From SXMI01 sp964391365 (GTDB taxonomy: Bacteria; Actinomycetota; Acidimicrobiia; Acidimicrobiales; Microtrichaceae), in assembly GCA_964391365.1 (NCBI GenBank), contig CAYMKW010000076.1:1-14235 (forward strand): a stretch of DNA of 14,235 nucleotides, in the 5' to 3' direction. How positions within the stretch are numbered: the stretch's first letter is position 1; every line of letters starts with the position of its first letter. Below, one piece after another: positions 6,844-13,493 of this stretch. Under the pieces are notes generated by a model. The model saw only the letters and a list, made by a program, of their open reading frames with translations. It searched no databases and was not told where the DNA came from. The translations under genes were made by a program, and so were the position numbers.

Positions 6844-7019
6844 TCCTCGGGGGCTCGTCGCCAGCCTGCGTCGGTGATCGACCTCGGTTCGAAGAACAGG
6901 CAGTCCTCGGGGCAGGCGAACGGCGCGTGCTCGGCCGCGTCGACCCGGCACCGCTGGACGAGCTCGCCTGCGCCCACGGTGCGACTGGAGTAGTGCCGGC
7001 AGTCCTCTCGGATGGCCAC
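6831..7019 (-). CDS. Small four-cysteine protein (62 aa), possible metal binder
   Basis: A 62-aa product with four cysteines in the pattern C7-x16-C24-x11-C36-x3-C40. Key stretches are EDCRHYSSRT, VQRCRVDAAEHAPFACPEDC and LFFEPR. The CPEDC pair and spaced upstream cysteines suggest a zinc or iron-sulfur site, which is inference from pattern only. There is no signal peptide or membrane segment. The GTG at 7019 is supported by TAGCAT (7031-7026) six bases upstream on the minus strand, a good leaderless signal. It diverges from the ammonium transporter gene, and the GlnR-like site lies in the 142 bp between them, so nitrogen control of this gene is possible. I recall similar short Cys-rich proteins in actinobacteria but cannot name a family. 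Confidence 0.72.
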   Translation of the reverse strand: MAIREDCRHYSSRTVGAGELVQRCRVDAAEHAPFACPEDCLFFEPRSITDAGWRRAPEDPQA

Positions 7020-7031
7020 GCCCGGATGCTA
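7020..7031 (-). promoter_or_regulatory. Leaderless-type -10 element of the four-Cys gene
   Basis: On the minus strand TAGCAT occupies 7031-7026 and is followed by six bases and the GTG at 7019. It matches TANNNT fully. The GlnR-like site begins 15 bp upstream, so a bound activator or repressor could touch this promoter as well. Confidence 0.6.
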
Positions 7032-7045
7032 GGTGCCGATGTGCC

Positions 7046-7083
7046 GTAACGGAGTCTCGCGCCCGGCGAAACACTCCCGAAAC
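7046..7083 (+). promoter_or_regulatory. Candidate GlnR operator upstream of amt
   Basis: Four 5-base elements stand at exact 11-bp phasing: GTAAC (7046-7050), TCGCG (7057-7061), GAAAC (7068-7072) and GAAAC (7079-7083), each separated by six bases. The Streptomyces GlnR box is gTnAc-n6-GaAAc repeated twice with six bases between. The first and fourth elements match fully, the third matches four of five, and the second is poor. It is centred near -41 from the start site predicted from the TACGTT element. GlnR is the nitrogen regulator of amt operons in related actinobacteria. Confidence 0.6.
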
Positions 7084-7093
7084 ACCGGCTCCC

Positions 7094-7099
7094 TACGTT
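7094..7099 (+). promoter_or_regulatory. Probable -10 element of the amt operon
   Basis: TACGTT fits TANNNT and lies 10 bp after the last GlnR-like element. It would give a leader of roughly 55 nt before the amt ATG, unlike the leaderless genes around it. No clear -35 hexamer is seen, as expected for an activator-dependent promoter. Confidence 0.5.
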
Positions 7100-7161
7100 G
7101 CCGCCACCGACGGGTCGTGGGTCTTCCCGTCGTCGACCACAGAGAGAAAGGGCCAACGATC

Positions 7162-8424
7162 ATGGAAGCTGGAGGCATCGCTTGGGTGCTCGTCTCCTCA
7201 GCGCTGGTGTTGTTCATGACACCGGGTCTGGCGCTGTTCTACGGAGGCATGGACCGCAGTCGCAACGTGCTCAACATGTTCATGATGAACTTCTGGTGCC
7301 TGTTGATCGTCCCCATCGTGTGGGTGATCGCCGGGTTCTCGCTGGCGTACAGCGGTTCGGGATCGTTCATCGGGAACCTGGACTGGACGCTCCTGAGCGG
7401 GCTCGGGATCGATGCGGCGGATGCCGGTGGTGACGGCGGGAAGCTCATCCTGGCCGCCATCTTCCTGGGCATGTTCGCCGTGATCACCCCGGCGCTCATC
7501 TCGGGTGCCGTGGCGGACCGGATGAAGTTCTCGGCCTGGGCCGTGTTCGTGCCGCTGTGGATCCTGCTCGTCTACTGCCCCGTGTCCTTCTGGATCTACG
7601 GCGGCGTGTGGGGTGACGGCCTGACCGGGTGGCTCGGTGTCCGTGGATCGCTCGACTTCGCCGGTGGCACCGTGATCCACGTGAACGCCGGCATTGCCGC
7701 CCTGGCGGCCGTGCTCGTCCTCGGCAAGCGGAAGGGTTGGCCGAAGGAGGGCCACCCGCCGCACTCGATGCCGCTGGTTCTGCTCGGCACGGGAATCCTG
7801 TGGTTCGGGTGGTTCGGCTTCAACGCCGGTTCGGCCTTCGACGCCAACGGCACCGCCATCCAGGCCTTCATGAACACGTTCCTCGCCGCTGCGGCCGCCG
7901 GCCTGGCGTGGGGAATCGTGGAACGGATCCGGGACGGCCACTTCACCAACCTGGGTGTCGCCTCGGGAATCGTCGCCGGCCTGGTCGCCATCACCCCCGG
8001 TGCGGGCTACGTGAGCGGCATGTCCCCGATCTGGATCGGCCTGATCGCCGGTGTGCTCTGCTCCTTCGCCGTGCAGCTCAAGTTCAAGGGGAAGTTCGAC
8101 GACTCGCTCGACGTGGTGGGGGTCCACTTCGTGGGTGGTCTGATCGGTTCGATCCTGATCGGCCTGTTCGCCGACCCGGCGTTCTTCGGTGGCGAGTTCG
8201 CCGCCGGCCTGTTGAACGGCGGCGGTGTCACGCTGCTGGTCGAACAGCTCGTGGCGAACATCGTCACGATCATCTACTCGTTCATCGTCACCGGCCTGAT
8301 CCTGCTCGCCATCAAGGCGGTCATCGGGATCCGGGTCAGCGAGGAGGACGAGGAGGACGGTCTCGACCTCACGCAGCATGCAGAGAGCGCCTACAACCTC
8401 GGCGACGCCACGATGGTGCGCTGA
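7162..8424 (+). CDS. amt: Ammonium transporter Amt
   Basis: A 420-aa Amt/Rh family channel in the cytoplasmic membrane that takes up ammonium. It has the usual length and about 11 membrane segments. The twin pore histidines are His173 in DFAGGTVIHVNAG, with the conserved Asp165 before it, and His322 in DVVGVHFVGGL. Other family blocks are PGLALFYGGM near the N-terminus, ITPALISGAVADRM, and FGWFGFNAGSAF. The cytoplasmic tail ends RVSEEDEEDGLDLTQHAESAYN, the segment to which PII proteins bind. There is no separate signal peptide. The ATG at 7162 is supported by a Shine-Dalgarno sequence (AAAGGG, 7147-7152) nine bases upstream; the frame stays open further 5' but would run across the predicted promoter. 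It is the first gene of an amt-glnB-glnD operon behind a GlnR-like site. Its codons and GC content match the surroundings. Confidence 0.98.
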   Translation: MEAGGIAWVLVSSALVLFMTPGLALFYGGMDRSRNVLNMFMMNFWCLLIVPIVWVIAGFSLAYSGSGSFIGNLDWTLLSGLGIDAADAGGDGGKLILAAIFLGMFAVITPALISGAVADRMKFSAWAVFVPLWILLVYCPVSFWIYGGVWGDGLTGWLGVRGSLDFAGGTVIHVNAGIAALAAVLVLGKRKGWPKEGHPPHSMPLVLLGTGILWFGWFGFNAGSAFDANGTAIQAFMNTFLAAAAAGLAWGIVERIRDGHFTNLGVASGIVAGLVAITPGAGYVSGMSPIWIGLIAGVLCSFAVQLKFKGKFDDSLDVVGVHFVGGLIGSILIGLFADPAFFGGEFAAGLLNGGGVTLLVEQLVANIVTIIYSFIVTGLILLAIKAVIGIRVSEEDEEDGLDLTQHAESAYNLGDATMVR

Positions 8425-8443
8425 GCACGCAGCACGACAGACG

Positions 8444-8469
8444 CAGATCCGACAACCACAGATCCGACA
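8444..8469 (+). repeat. Two 11-bp direct repeats between amt and glnB
   Basis: CAGATCCGACA occurs at 8444-8454 and again at 8459-8469, a 15-bp period. The second copy runs into the glnB Shine-Dalgarno sequence. The gap is A/C-rich and likely unstructured. It may be a binding site or just a simple duplication; no function can be claimed. Confidence 0.8.
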
Positions 8470-8484
8470 GAAGGGAACACAGCC

Positions 8485-8823
8485 ATGAAGCTGGTCACCG
8501 CAGTCATCAAGCCGTTCAAGGTGGATGACGTCAAGGAGGCACTGAAGGCGGCCGGGGTCTCCGGCATGACCCTCACCGAGGTCAAGGGGTTCGGCCGTCA
8601 GGGCGGACACACCGAGACCTACCGGGGAACGGAGTACCAGGTGGACTTCCTCCCCAAGGTGAAGGTCGAGGCCATCGTGGACGACGGTGACGTCGCCGCC
8701 GTGGTCGAGGCCATCTCCGGTGCCGCCAACACCGACAAGATCGGCGACGGCAAGGTGTGGGTCACCGCCGTCGACGACCTCGTCCGTATCCGTACCGGCG
8801 AGCGCGGTTCCGCCGCGATCTGA
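8485..8823 (+). CDS. glnB: Nitrogen regulatory protein PII (GlnB/GlnK)
   Basis: A 112-aa PII signalling protein, a cytosolic trimer that binds ATP/ADP and 2-oxoglutarate and controls Amt and other nitrogen targets. The start MKLVTAVIKPFKVDDVKEAL and the T-loop GHTETYRGTEYQVDFLP are typical. Tyr51, the residue modified by GlnD (adenylylated in actinobacteria studied so far, uridylylated in enterobacteria), is present. The B-loop and C-terminal signatures GDGKVWVTAVDDLVRIRTGERG are intact. AAGGGA (8471-8476) lies eight bases before the ATG. Placement directly after amt argues for a GlnK-type role, that is, blocking the transporter when nitrogen is plentiful. The symbol glnK would be equally good. 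Confidence 0.98.
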   Translation: MKLVTAVIKPFKVDDVKEALKAAGVSGMTLTEVKGFGRQGGHTETYRGTEYQVDFLPKVKVEAIVDDGDVAAVVEAISGAANTDKIGDGKVWVTAVDDLVRIRTGERGSAAI

Positions 8824-8926
8824 TCTCCGGTACTCCGATCCCCGACCCACGGGGCGCCCCTCCGGTCAGGACAGGCCCGACCTGGCCGGGGGGGCATCGG
8901 GTCGGACGATCCGAGGCGCACGGGCC

Positions 8927-11245
8927 GTGTCTCCCCCTCTCCTCCGAAGCGACCTGCTCGCTGACCGTTCCCTCCGGGGCCGGGCCTTCTGCTCGGCCTT
9001 CGGTGCGGCGATCGAGTCCTGGCTGGTCGACCTGTTCGACGAGGCCTGCCTCCTGTCGGGACTCGCCGACAAGGGGCCGGCCGACGGCGTCGCGCTGGTC
9101 GCCGTCGGCGGGCAGGGCCGGGCCGAGCTCTGCCCGCAGTCGGACCTGGACCTGCTCCTGTTGTTCGACAAGGGCGTCGATCCCGATCCGATCGCCAACG
9201 GTCTCTGGTACCCGATCTGGGACACGGGACTGAAGCTGGGCCATGCCGTCCGGACGGTGCGCGATTCGCTGTCGCTGGCCGGCGACGACCTGCAGACCGC
9301 AACGGCCCTGCTGTCGGCCCGCCATCTGGCCGGCGACCGGCGTCCGAGTGCCGAGCTGGCCGAGAAGGCCCGGATCAACTGGCGCCGCAAGGGACGTTCC
9401 TGGCTGGACGAACTGCGGCAGTCGGTCGAGGAGCGGCACCGCAGCGCCGGTGAGGTGGCCTTCGCCCTGGAGCCCGATCTGAAGGAGGGGCGTGGCGGCC
9501 TGCGGGATGTCCACGCCCTGATCTGGGCCCGGGAGGCCGGCGCCGAGATCGACTCCCGCGTGCTCGCCGACCTCCAGCGGGATCACGACGTCCTGCTCGA
9601 GGTTCGTGTCGAGCTGCACCGGGCCACCGCCCGACCTGGCGATCGGCTGCTGCTCCAGGAGCAGGACGGCGTGGCGCACGCGCTCGGCCTGGCCGACGCC
9701 GACGAGCTGATGTCCCGGGTGGCGCAGGCCGGCCGCGCCATTGCATGGGCCAGCGACGAGGCCTGGTACGAGATCGGCCGCAAGGTGACGACCCGGCTGG
9801 GCCGCCGACGTCGCGACCGCAGCGTCGACGAGGGTCTCGTCGTCCGCGAGGGGAGGGTGGCGCTGGCCGATCCGTCGGCGCCCCTCGAGCCCGAGACGGT
9901 GCTCCGGGTGGCCTCCACTGCGGCCCGCCACGAGGTCCGGATCGAACTCGGGACGCTCGAGCGGCTGCGGGCGGCGCCGCCACTGGGTTCGCCGTGGTCC
10001 GCCGAGGCGACCGCCCGGTTCTGTGACCTCCTGCTGACGGGCCCGGCGGCGGTGCCGGTCGTCGAGGCGCTCGACCAGTGGGGCCTCTGGGTTCCGATCA
10101 TCCCCGAGTGGGAGCCGAACCGTTGCCGCCCGCAGCGCAACGCGTTCCACCGCTTCACGGTGGACCGGCACCTGCTGGAGGCGGCTGCCGAGGCGGCGGC
10201 GCTGCGACACCGGGTCGATCGGCCCGACCTGTTGGTGCTCTCGGCGCTCCTGCACGACATCGGCAAGGGCTACCCGGGCGACCACAGCGAGGTGGGCGAG
10301 ACCCTGGCCCGCACCGTCATGGCGCGGATGGGGTTCGACACCGTCGACGTCACGACCGTGTGCTCGGCGGTGCGTCACCATCTGCTGCTGCCCGACGTCG
10401 CCACGCGCCGGGACCTCGACGATCCGGCGACGGCGGCCTCGGTGGCCCGGGTGGCGGGAACACTCGAACAACTGGCCCTGCTCCAGGCGCTGGCCGAGGC
10501 CGACGCCCTGGCGACCGGGCCGGCCGCCTGGGGTCCGTGGCGCGCCCAGTTGGTGGAGCGGCTCAGCTCGCTGGTCCGCCGGAATCTGGGGGCGCCGGGC
10601 CAGGAACAGCCCGTGGACGGGTCATCACCGTTCCCCTCGACCGAGCAGCGGGAACTGCTCGAGTCGGGGGCGACCCGGGTGGTGGCATCCGATGACGCGC
10701 TCGTGGTGGTCTGCCCGGATCGACCCGGTGTCGTCTCCCGGGTCGCGGGCGTCTTGGCGCTCCACGGTCTGGAGGTCGTCCAGGCGACCATCCACTCCGA
10801 GCAGGGCATGGTGGTCGACGAGTTCCGGGTCAACGTGGAGGCCGCTCGTCGAGTCCCGTGGGACCGGGTCGTCGTGGACGTCGAGAAGGTCCTGGCTGGT
10901 CGGTTCGCGCTGCAGTCCCGGCTCGCCGAACGACTCGAGTCGAGTCGTCGTCACCGTCCCGGAGTCCACCAGCTCGTCCCGCTGGTGCGATTCGACAACG
11001 ACGGTTCGGACGAGGCCACGATCCTCGAGGTCATGGGGCCCGACACGCCCGGTCTGCTCTACCGCATCACCCGTGCGATCGCCGAGATGGACCTGGACGT
11101 GCGGTCGGCCCGGATCACCACCCTGGGCGACGACGTGGTCGACACCTTCTACGTCCTGGATGCCGACGGGGCGAAGCTCCTCGACGCGGAGGTCCAGCAC
11201 GAGGTCCGTCGGGCACTGCTCTTCGCCCTCGACGATCCGGTCTGA
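8927..11245 (+). CDS. glnD: PII uridylyl/adenylyltransferase and removing enzyme GlnD
   Basis: A 772-aa GlnD, which adds a nucleotide to PII at low nitrogen and removes it at high nitrogen. All modules are seen. The nucleotidyltransferase site is GGQGRAELCPQSDLD (Gly61-Asp75, with Asp73 and Asp75 as metal ligands). PDLKEGRGGLRDVHALIWA and its helical region follow. The HD domain has LHDIGKGYPGDHSEVG (His443, Asp444) for removal. Two C-terminal ACT domains (about 590-665 and 697-770) begin near VVVCPDRPGVVSRV and LEVMGPDTPGLLYRI and likely sense glutamine. The GTG at 8927 has GAGG ten bases upstream and is the first sensible start after glnB; the frame is open upstream but overlaps glnB. The 103-bp gap after glnB shows no strong promoter, so read-through from amt-glnB is likely. 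No glnA or glnE is present here. Confidence 0.95.
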   Translation: MSPPLLRSDLLADRSLRGRAFCSAFGAAIESWLVDLFDEACLLSGLADKGPADGVALVAVGGQGRAELCPQSDLDLLLLFDKGVDPDPIANGLWYPIWDTGLKLGHAVRTVRDSLSLAGDDLQTATALLSARHLAGDRRPSAELAEKARINWRRKGRSWLDELRQSVEERHRSAGEVAFALEPDLKEGRGGLRDVHALIWAREAGAEIDSRVLADLQRDHDVLLEVRVELHRATARPGDRLLLQEQDGVAHALGLADADELMSRVAQAGRAIAWASDEAWYEIGRKVTTRLGRRRRDRSVDEGLVVREGRVALADPSAPLEPETVLRVASTAARHEVRIELGTLERLRAAPPLGSPWSAEATARFCDLLLTGPAAVPVVEALDQWGLWVPIIPEWEPNRCRPQRNAFHRFTVDRHLLEAAAEAAALRHRVDRPDLLVLSALLHDIGKGYPGDHSEVGETLARTVMARMGFDTVDVTTVCSAVRHHLLLPDVATRRDLDDPATAASVARVAGTLEQLALLQALAEADALATGPAAWGPWRAQLVERLSSLVRRNLGAPGQEQPVDGSSPFPSTEQRELLESGATRVVASDDALVVVCPDRPGVVSRVAGVLALHGLEVVQATIHSEQGMVVDEFRVNVEAARRVPWDRVVVDVEKVLAGRFALQSRLAERLESSRRHRPGVHQLVPLVRFDNDGSDEATILEVMGPDTPGLLYRITRAIAEMDLDVRSARITTLGDDVVDTFYVLDADGAKLLDAEVQHEVRRALLFALDDPV

Positions 11246-11276
11246 GGTCCCGGGGCGGGTCGGCCCGGGCCGGGAG

Positions 11277-11288
11277 TAGGGTGCGCGC
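11277..11288 (+). promoter_or_regulatory. Leaderless-type -10 element of the Nudix gene
   Basis: TAGGGT (11277-11282) precedes the GTG at 11289 by six bases, 31 bp after the glnD stop. It fits TANNNT and implies that the Nudix gene is separate from the nitrogen operon. Confidence 0.6.
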
Positions 11289-11993
11289 GTGGACGAGCCG
11301 GTGGACGAACTGGACCTGATCCGGTGGGCCGAATCGCTGTCCGGCATCGGTCGGACCGGGCTGGCCTTCTCCGAGAACCTCTACGAGCGGGAGCGCTACG
11401 AGGAGGTGCTCCACGTGGCGGCGGAGATCCGTGCCGCCGCTCGTCGTCTGGCCGACCTCCACGTCGACGGCGACCTGCCCGCGGTGGTGCGCGAGTGGAT
11501 GGACAGCGTGGAGCACGGGCCGGTCGGTTACGTCACCCCGAAGGTGGCGGTCGGCGCCGTGGTCGGCAACGACGACGGACAGATCCTGCTCCTGCAGCGG
11601 AGCGACTCGGGGATCTGGCTGTATCCGACCGGGTGGGCCGATGTGGGCTACTCGCCGAGCGAGGTCGCAGTGAAGGAGGTTCACGAGGAGACGGGGATCG
11701 AGGTCCGGGTGGAGCGGTTGATCGGAGTCTTCGACGGACTGCGGCTCGGGTTCACCCGCATGCCGCTCTACTCGCTGGTCTTCCTGTGCCGGGCGGTCGG
11801 TGGCGAGTTGCGTGGGCATCCGCTCGAGACGCTCGACGTGGGCTGGTTCGATCCCGACTCGCTGCCCCACCCCGTCGCCGGAGTGGACCACTGGGGTGAC
11901 CACGCGTTCGCCGCCATCCGCGGTGAGGACGTCGACGTGCTCTACGACCTGCCGAGGGAGCGGGTCTGGCGGGGAGTGGTCGAGGAGCCCTGA
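11289..11993 (+). CDS. Nudix hydrolase with N-terminal helical domain
   Basis: A 234-aa Nudix-fold hydrolase. Residues 1-70 form an Arg/Glu-rich helical domain (LIRWAESLSGIGRTGLAFSE, then YERERYEEVLHVAAEI), as in the subgroup with a Nudix N-terminal domain. The catalytic domain starts near TPKVAVGAVV (83-92). The Nudix box spans Gly115-Ile137 (GWADVGYSPSEVAVKEVHEETGI). The metal-binding Glu130, Glu133 and Glu134 are kept. The usual first Glu of the box is Tyr121 and the Arg is Lys129, both normal for this GWADVG subgroup as I remember it. Members often act on nucleoside diphosphate derivatives such as ADP-ribose, but the substrate cannot be told here. The start is set by TAGGGT six bases upstream. 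The gene is convergent with the PAC2 gene across a hairpin. Confidence 0.93.
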   Translation: MDEPVDELDLIRWAESLSGIGRTGLAFSENLYERERYEEVLHVAAEIRAAARRLADLHVDGDLPAVVREWMDSVEHGPVGYVTPKVAVGAVVGNDDGQILLLQRSDSGIWLYPTGWADVGYSPSEVAVKEVHEETGIEVRVERLIGVFDGLRLGFTRMPLYSLVFLCRAVGGELRGHPLETLDVGWFDPDSLPHPVAGVDHWGDHAFAAIRGEDVDVLYDLPRERVWRGVVEEP

Positions 11994-11999
11994 ACGGTG

Positions 12000-12019
12000 G
12001 GCCGCCGCGTCCGGCGGCC
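12000..12019. terminator. Two-way terminator hairpin between Nudix and PAC2 genes
   Basis: GGCCGCC / GGCGGCC make a perfect 7-bp stem with a 6-base loop (GCGTCC). It fills most of the 28-bp gap between two convergent stop codons (11991-11993 and 12022-12024). Position and symmetry suit a bidirectional terminator without a U-tract. Confidence 0.65.
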
Positions 12020-12021
12020 GG

Positions 12022-12891
12022 TCACTGCTCGCGGAGGAAGCGTTCGACCTCCTCGACCAACCCGTCCGGGTTGAGCGCCTCGCCGGCCGCCGGGTGCTCG
12101 GACTGCTCGGCGTCGAACTGCTCCTCGAGTCTGCGGACGTAGTCGACCGTGCCCTCGTCGTCCTCGATGAGCTCGTCGATCGCCTGCTCGTAGCCTCGGG
12201 CGGCCGTTCGGAGGTCAGGGGCCTCGGCGACGGATCCGATCAGCGGCTGCGCCCGGTCCAGCAGTGCCAGCGCGGCGAGCGGCGCCGGGGTCGACGGGAC
12301 GTAGGCGGGGACCGCTGCCCACAGTGATGCGGAGTCCACGCCGACGTCGTGGCAGGCGGCGTGGAGGACGCCGACGATGCCGGTCGGCCCCTCGTAGCGC
12401 GAGGGCTGGAGCTGGAGCCTGGCGACGACCTCGTCGTCGTAGGCGGCGCCGAAGACCGGTGCGGGTCGGGTGTGTGGGACGTCGGCGAGCAGCGCCCCCA
12501 GCGTGATGACGAGGCGGCACCCGGTCGCCGCCGCGACCTCCAGGACGTGCTCGCAGTAGGTGCGCCACCGCAGTTGCGGTTCCACGGCCCGGAGCAGGAT
12601 GACGCCATCGCTCCCGGTCGGCTCGGCCCAGGTGAACGTGTGGTCGGGCCAGTCGACGACCCGGTGGTCGCCCATCAGTCGGACGAGGGGACGGGTGCTC
12701 GTGAAGTCGTGGAACTCCTCGCAGTCGATCGACGCGAACGGCTGCGCCCCCCAGGCCTGCTGGAGGTGCTCCACCGCAGCGGTGGCCGCCTCGCCGGCAT
12801 CGTTCCATCCCTCGAACGCGGCGACCATCACGGGACCGCGGGAACGGCCCGTGCGATCCGTTCCGGGGTTCCAGCGCCACTCCAACGACAT
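12022..12891 (-). CDS. PAC2 family protein
   Basis: A 289-aa member of the PAC2 (proteasome assembly chaperone 2-like, DUF75) family. The family is widespread in actinobacteria, and its bacterial role is unsettled although the eukaryotic relatives help assemble proteasomes. Diagnostic blocks are MVAAFEGWNDAGEAATAAV (22-40), a central IDCEEFHDFTSTRPLV (55-70), and VITLGALLADVPHTRPAPV (128-146). The C-terminus is acidic and helical (IDELIEDDEGTVDYVRRLEE), perhaps a coiled coil. No signal peptide is seen. The frame extends upstream to 12966, but the ATG at 12891 is chosen. It follows a TACCGT hexamer at leaderless spacing, and the longer form would overlap the start of the divergent acetyltransferase. 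No proteasome genes are in the window. Confidence 0.92.
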   Translation of the reverse strand: MSLEWRWNPGTDRTGRSRGPVMVAAFEGWNDAGEAATAAVEHLQQAWGAQPFASIDCEEFHDFTSTRPLVRLMGDHRVVDWPDHTFTWAEPTGSDGVILLRAVEPQLRWRTYCEHVLEVAAATGCRLVITLGALLADVPHTRPAPVFGAAYDDEVVARLQLQPSRYEGPTGIVGVLHAACHDVGVDSASLWAAVPAYVPSTPAPLAALALLDRAQPLIGSVAEAPDLRTAARGYEQAIDELIEDDEGTVDYVRRLEEQFDAEQSEHPAAGEALNPDGLVEEVERFLREQ

Positions 12892-12904
12892 GCGTGTCAC
12901 GGTA
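12892..12904 (-). promoter_or_regulatory. Leaderless-type -10 element of the PAC2 gene
   Basis: On the minus strand TACCGT (12904-12899) is followed by seven bases and the ATG at 12891. It faces away from the acetyltransferase promoter 36 bp to its right, making a compact divergent control region. Confidence 0.6.
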
Positions 12905-12940
12905 CCGGCCGATCCGGCCGGTCCCACCGGGCTGCAGCGG

Positions 12941-12953
12941 TACCCTGCGGACC
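12941..12953 (+). promoter_or_regulatory. Leaderless-type -10 element of the acetyltransferase gene
   Basis: TACCCT (12941-12946) is followed by seven bases and the GTG at 12954. The same hexamer precedes mntA. It selects the GTG over the longer upstream frame. Confidence 0.6.
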
Positions 12954-13421
12954 GTGAGCGAGACACAGGTCGACGGCGGTTCCGGGGTGCAGGTGGAGAC
13001 GTGCACTGAGGTCACCGATGACCTCGTGGCGGCCATGGCGAGGTTGGTGCCGCAGCTGTCGCGGTCGGCGGCGCCGGTGACCGCCGAGATCGTGGCCGGC
13101 GTCGTCGGTCACGAGGCCTGCCACCTGCTGGTGGCCCGTGACCGGGACGGTGGGATCCTCGGGTCGATGACGCTGGTCGTGTTCCCGATCCCGACCGGGG
13201 TCCGGGCCTGGATCGAGGATGTCGTGGTGGACGAGGCGGCCCGCGGGCAGGGCGTCGGCGAGGCCCTCAACCTCCGGGCGATCGAGATCGCCGAGCACCT
13301 CGGCGCGACGACGGTCGACCTGACCTCCCGTCCGAGCCGTGAGGCTGCGAACCGGCTCTACCAGCGCATCGGTTTCGTCCAGCGGGAGACGAATGTCTAC
13401 AGGTACGAACGCAAGGGCTGA
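12954..13421 (+). CDS. GNAT family N-acetyltransferase
   Basis: A 155-aa single-domain GCN5-related acetyltransferase, which moves an acetyl group from acetyl-CoA to an amine. Motif A is clear: WIEDVVVDEAARGQGVGEALNLRAIEIAE, with the CoA pyrophosphate loop RGQGVG at Arg97-Gly102. Motif B is TVDLTSRPSREAANRLYQRIGFVQRETNVYRY, with the usual Asn-x-x-Tyr. No partner identifies the substrate. The GTG at 12954 is chosen from the TACCCT hexamer; upstream sequence in this frame overlaps the divergent PAC2 promoter and looks noncoding. The last 13 codons, from Arg144 through the stop, are repeated in decayed form at 14130-14169, beyond the toxin-antitoxin pair. Confidence 0.92.
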   Translation: MSETQVDGGSGVQVETCTEVTDDLVAAMARLVPQLSRSAAPVTAEIVAGVVGHEACHLLVARDRDGGILGSMTLVVFPIPTGVRAWIEDVVVDEAARGQGVGEALNLRAIEIAEHLGATTVDLTSRPSREAANRLYQRIGFVQRETNVYRYERKG

Positions 13422-13442
13422 GACAGCTCTGCGGTCGCTGGC
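13383..13442 (+). repeat. Direct repeat copy 1 (end of acetyltransferase gene)
   Basis: The stretch 13383-13422 matches 14130-14169 at 34 of 40 bases without gaps. A weaker match with small gaps continues to the shared CTGGC at 13438-13442 and 14182-14186. This copy is the coding one (QRETNVYRYERKG and stop) plus about 20 noncoding bases. The two copies are 747 bp apart and bracket mntA-hepT. Confidence 0.8.
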
Positions 13443-13467
13443 CGACGGAATCGTCGTAGACGTCGGC
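13441..13467. promoter_or_regulatory. Inverted repeat upstream of mntA
   Basis: GCCGACG (13441-13447) and CGTCGGC (13461-13467) form a 7-bp inverted repeat with a 13-base gap. It covers roughly the -35 region of the mntA promoter. It could be an operator for autoregulation by the toxin-antitoxin pair, or a terminator for the acetyltransferase gene. Neither is proven. Confidence 0.35.
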
Positions 13468-13481
13468 GGGGGAGTCGTGGG

Positions 13482-13493
13482 TACCCTCTCCCC
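13482..13493 (+). promoter_or_regulatory. Leaderless-type -10 element of mntA
   Basis: TACCCT (13482-13487) is followed by six bases and the ATG at 13494. No Shine-Dalgarno sequence is seen. It probably drives both mntA and hepT. Confidence 0.62.

Noticed and set aside
7198..8850. A 550-aa open frame on the minus strand across amt and glnB.
   Set aside because: It is the reverse-strand shadow of two certain genes, with a His/Asp/Gly/Arg-rich composition typical of antisense frames in GC-rich DNA.
8824..8926. A hidden small gene or promoter between glnB and glnD.
   Set aside because: Only weak self-complementary GC stretches and no convincing -10 hexamer or start-stop frame were seen.
8762..10471. 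A 569-aa minus-strand open frame across glnD, and a 449-aa plus-strand frame at 2936-4285 inside the molybdoenzyme gene.
   Set aside because: Both lie wholly or mostly within confident genes in other frames and show no domain.
11631..11701. Nudix box lacking its first Glu (Tyr121) and Arg (Lys129) looked like a dead enzyme.
   Set aside because: The metal-binding REVxEE-type glutamates are present, and the GWADVGYS form is the usual one in this subgroup as I remember it.
12892..12966. Longer N-terminus of the PAC2 protein starting at 12966.
   Set aside because: It would overlap the acetyltransferase start and promoter, and conserved PAC2 sequence begins only after the ATG at 12891.
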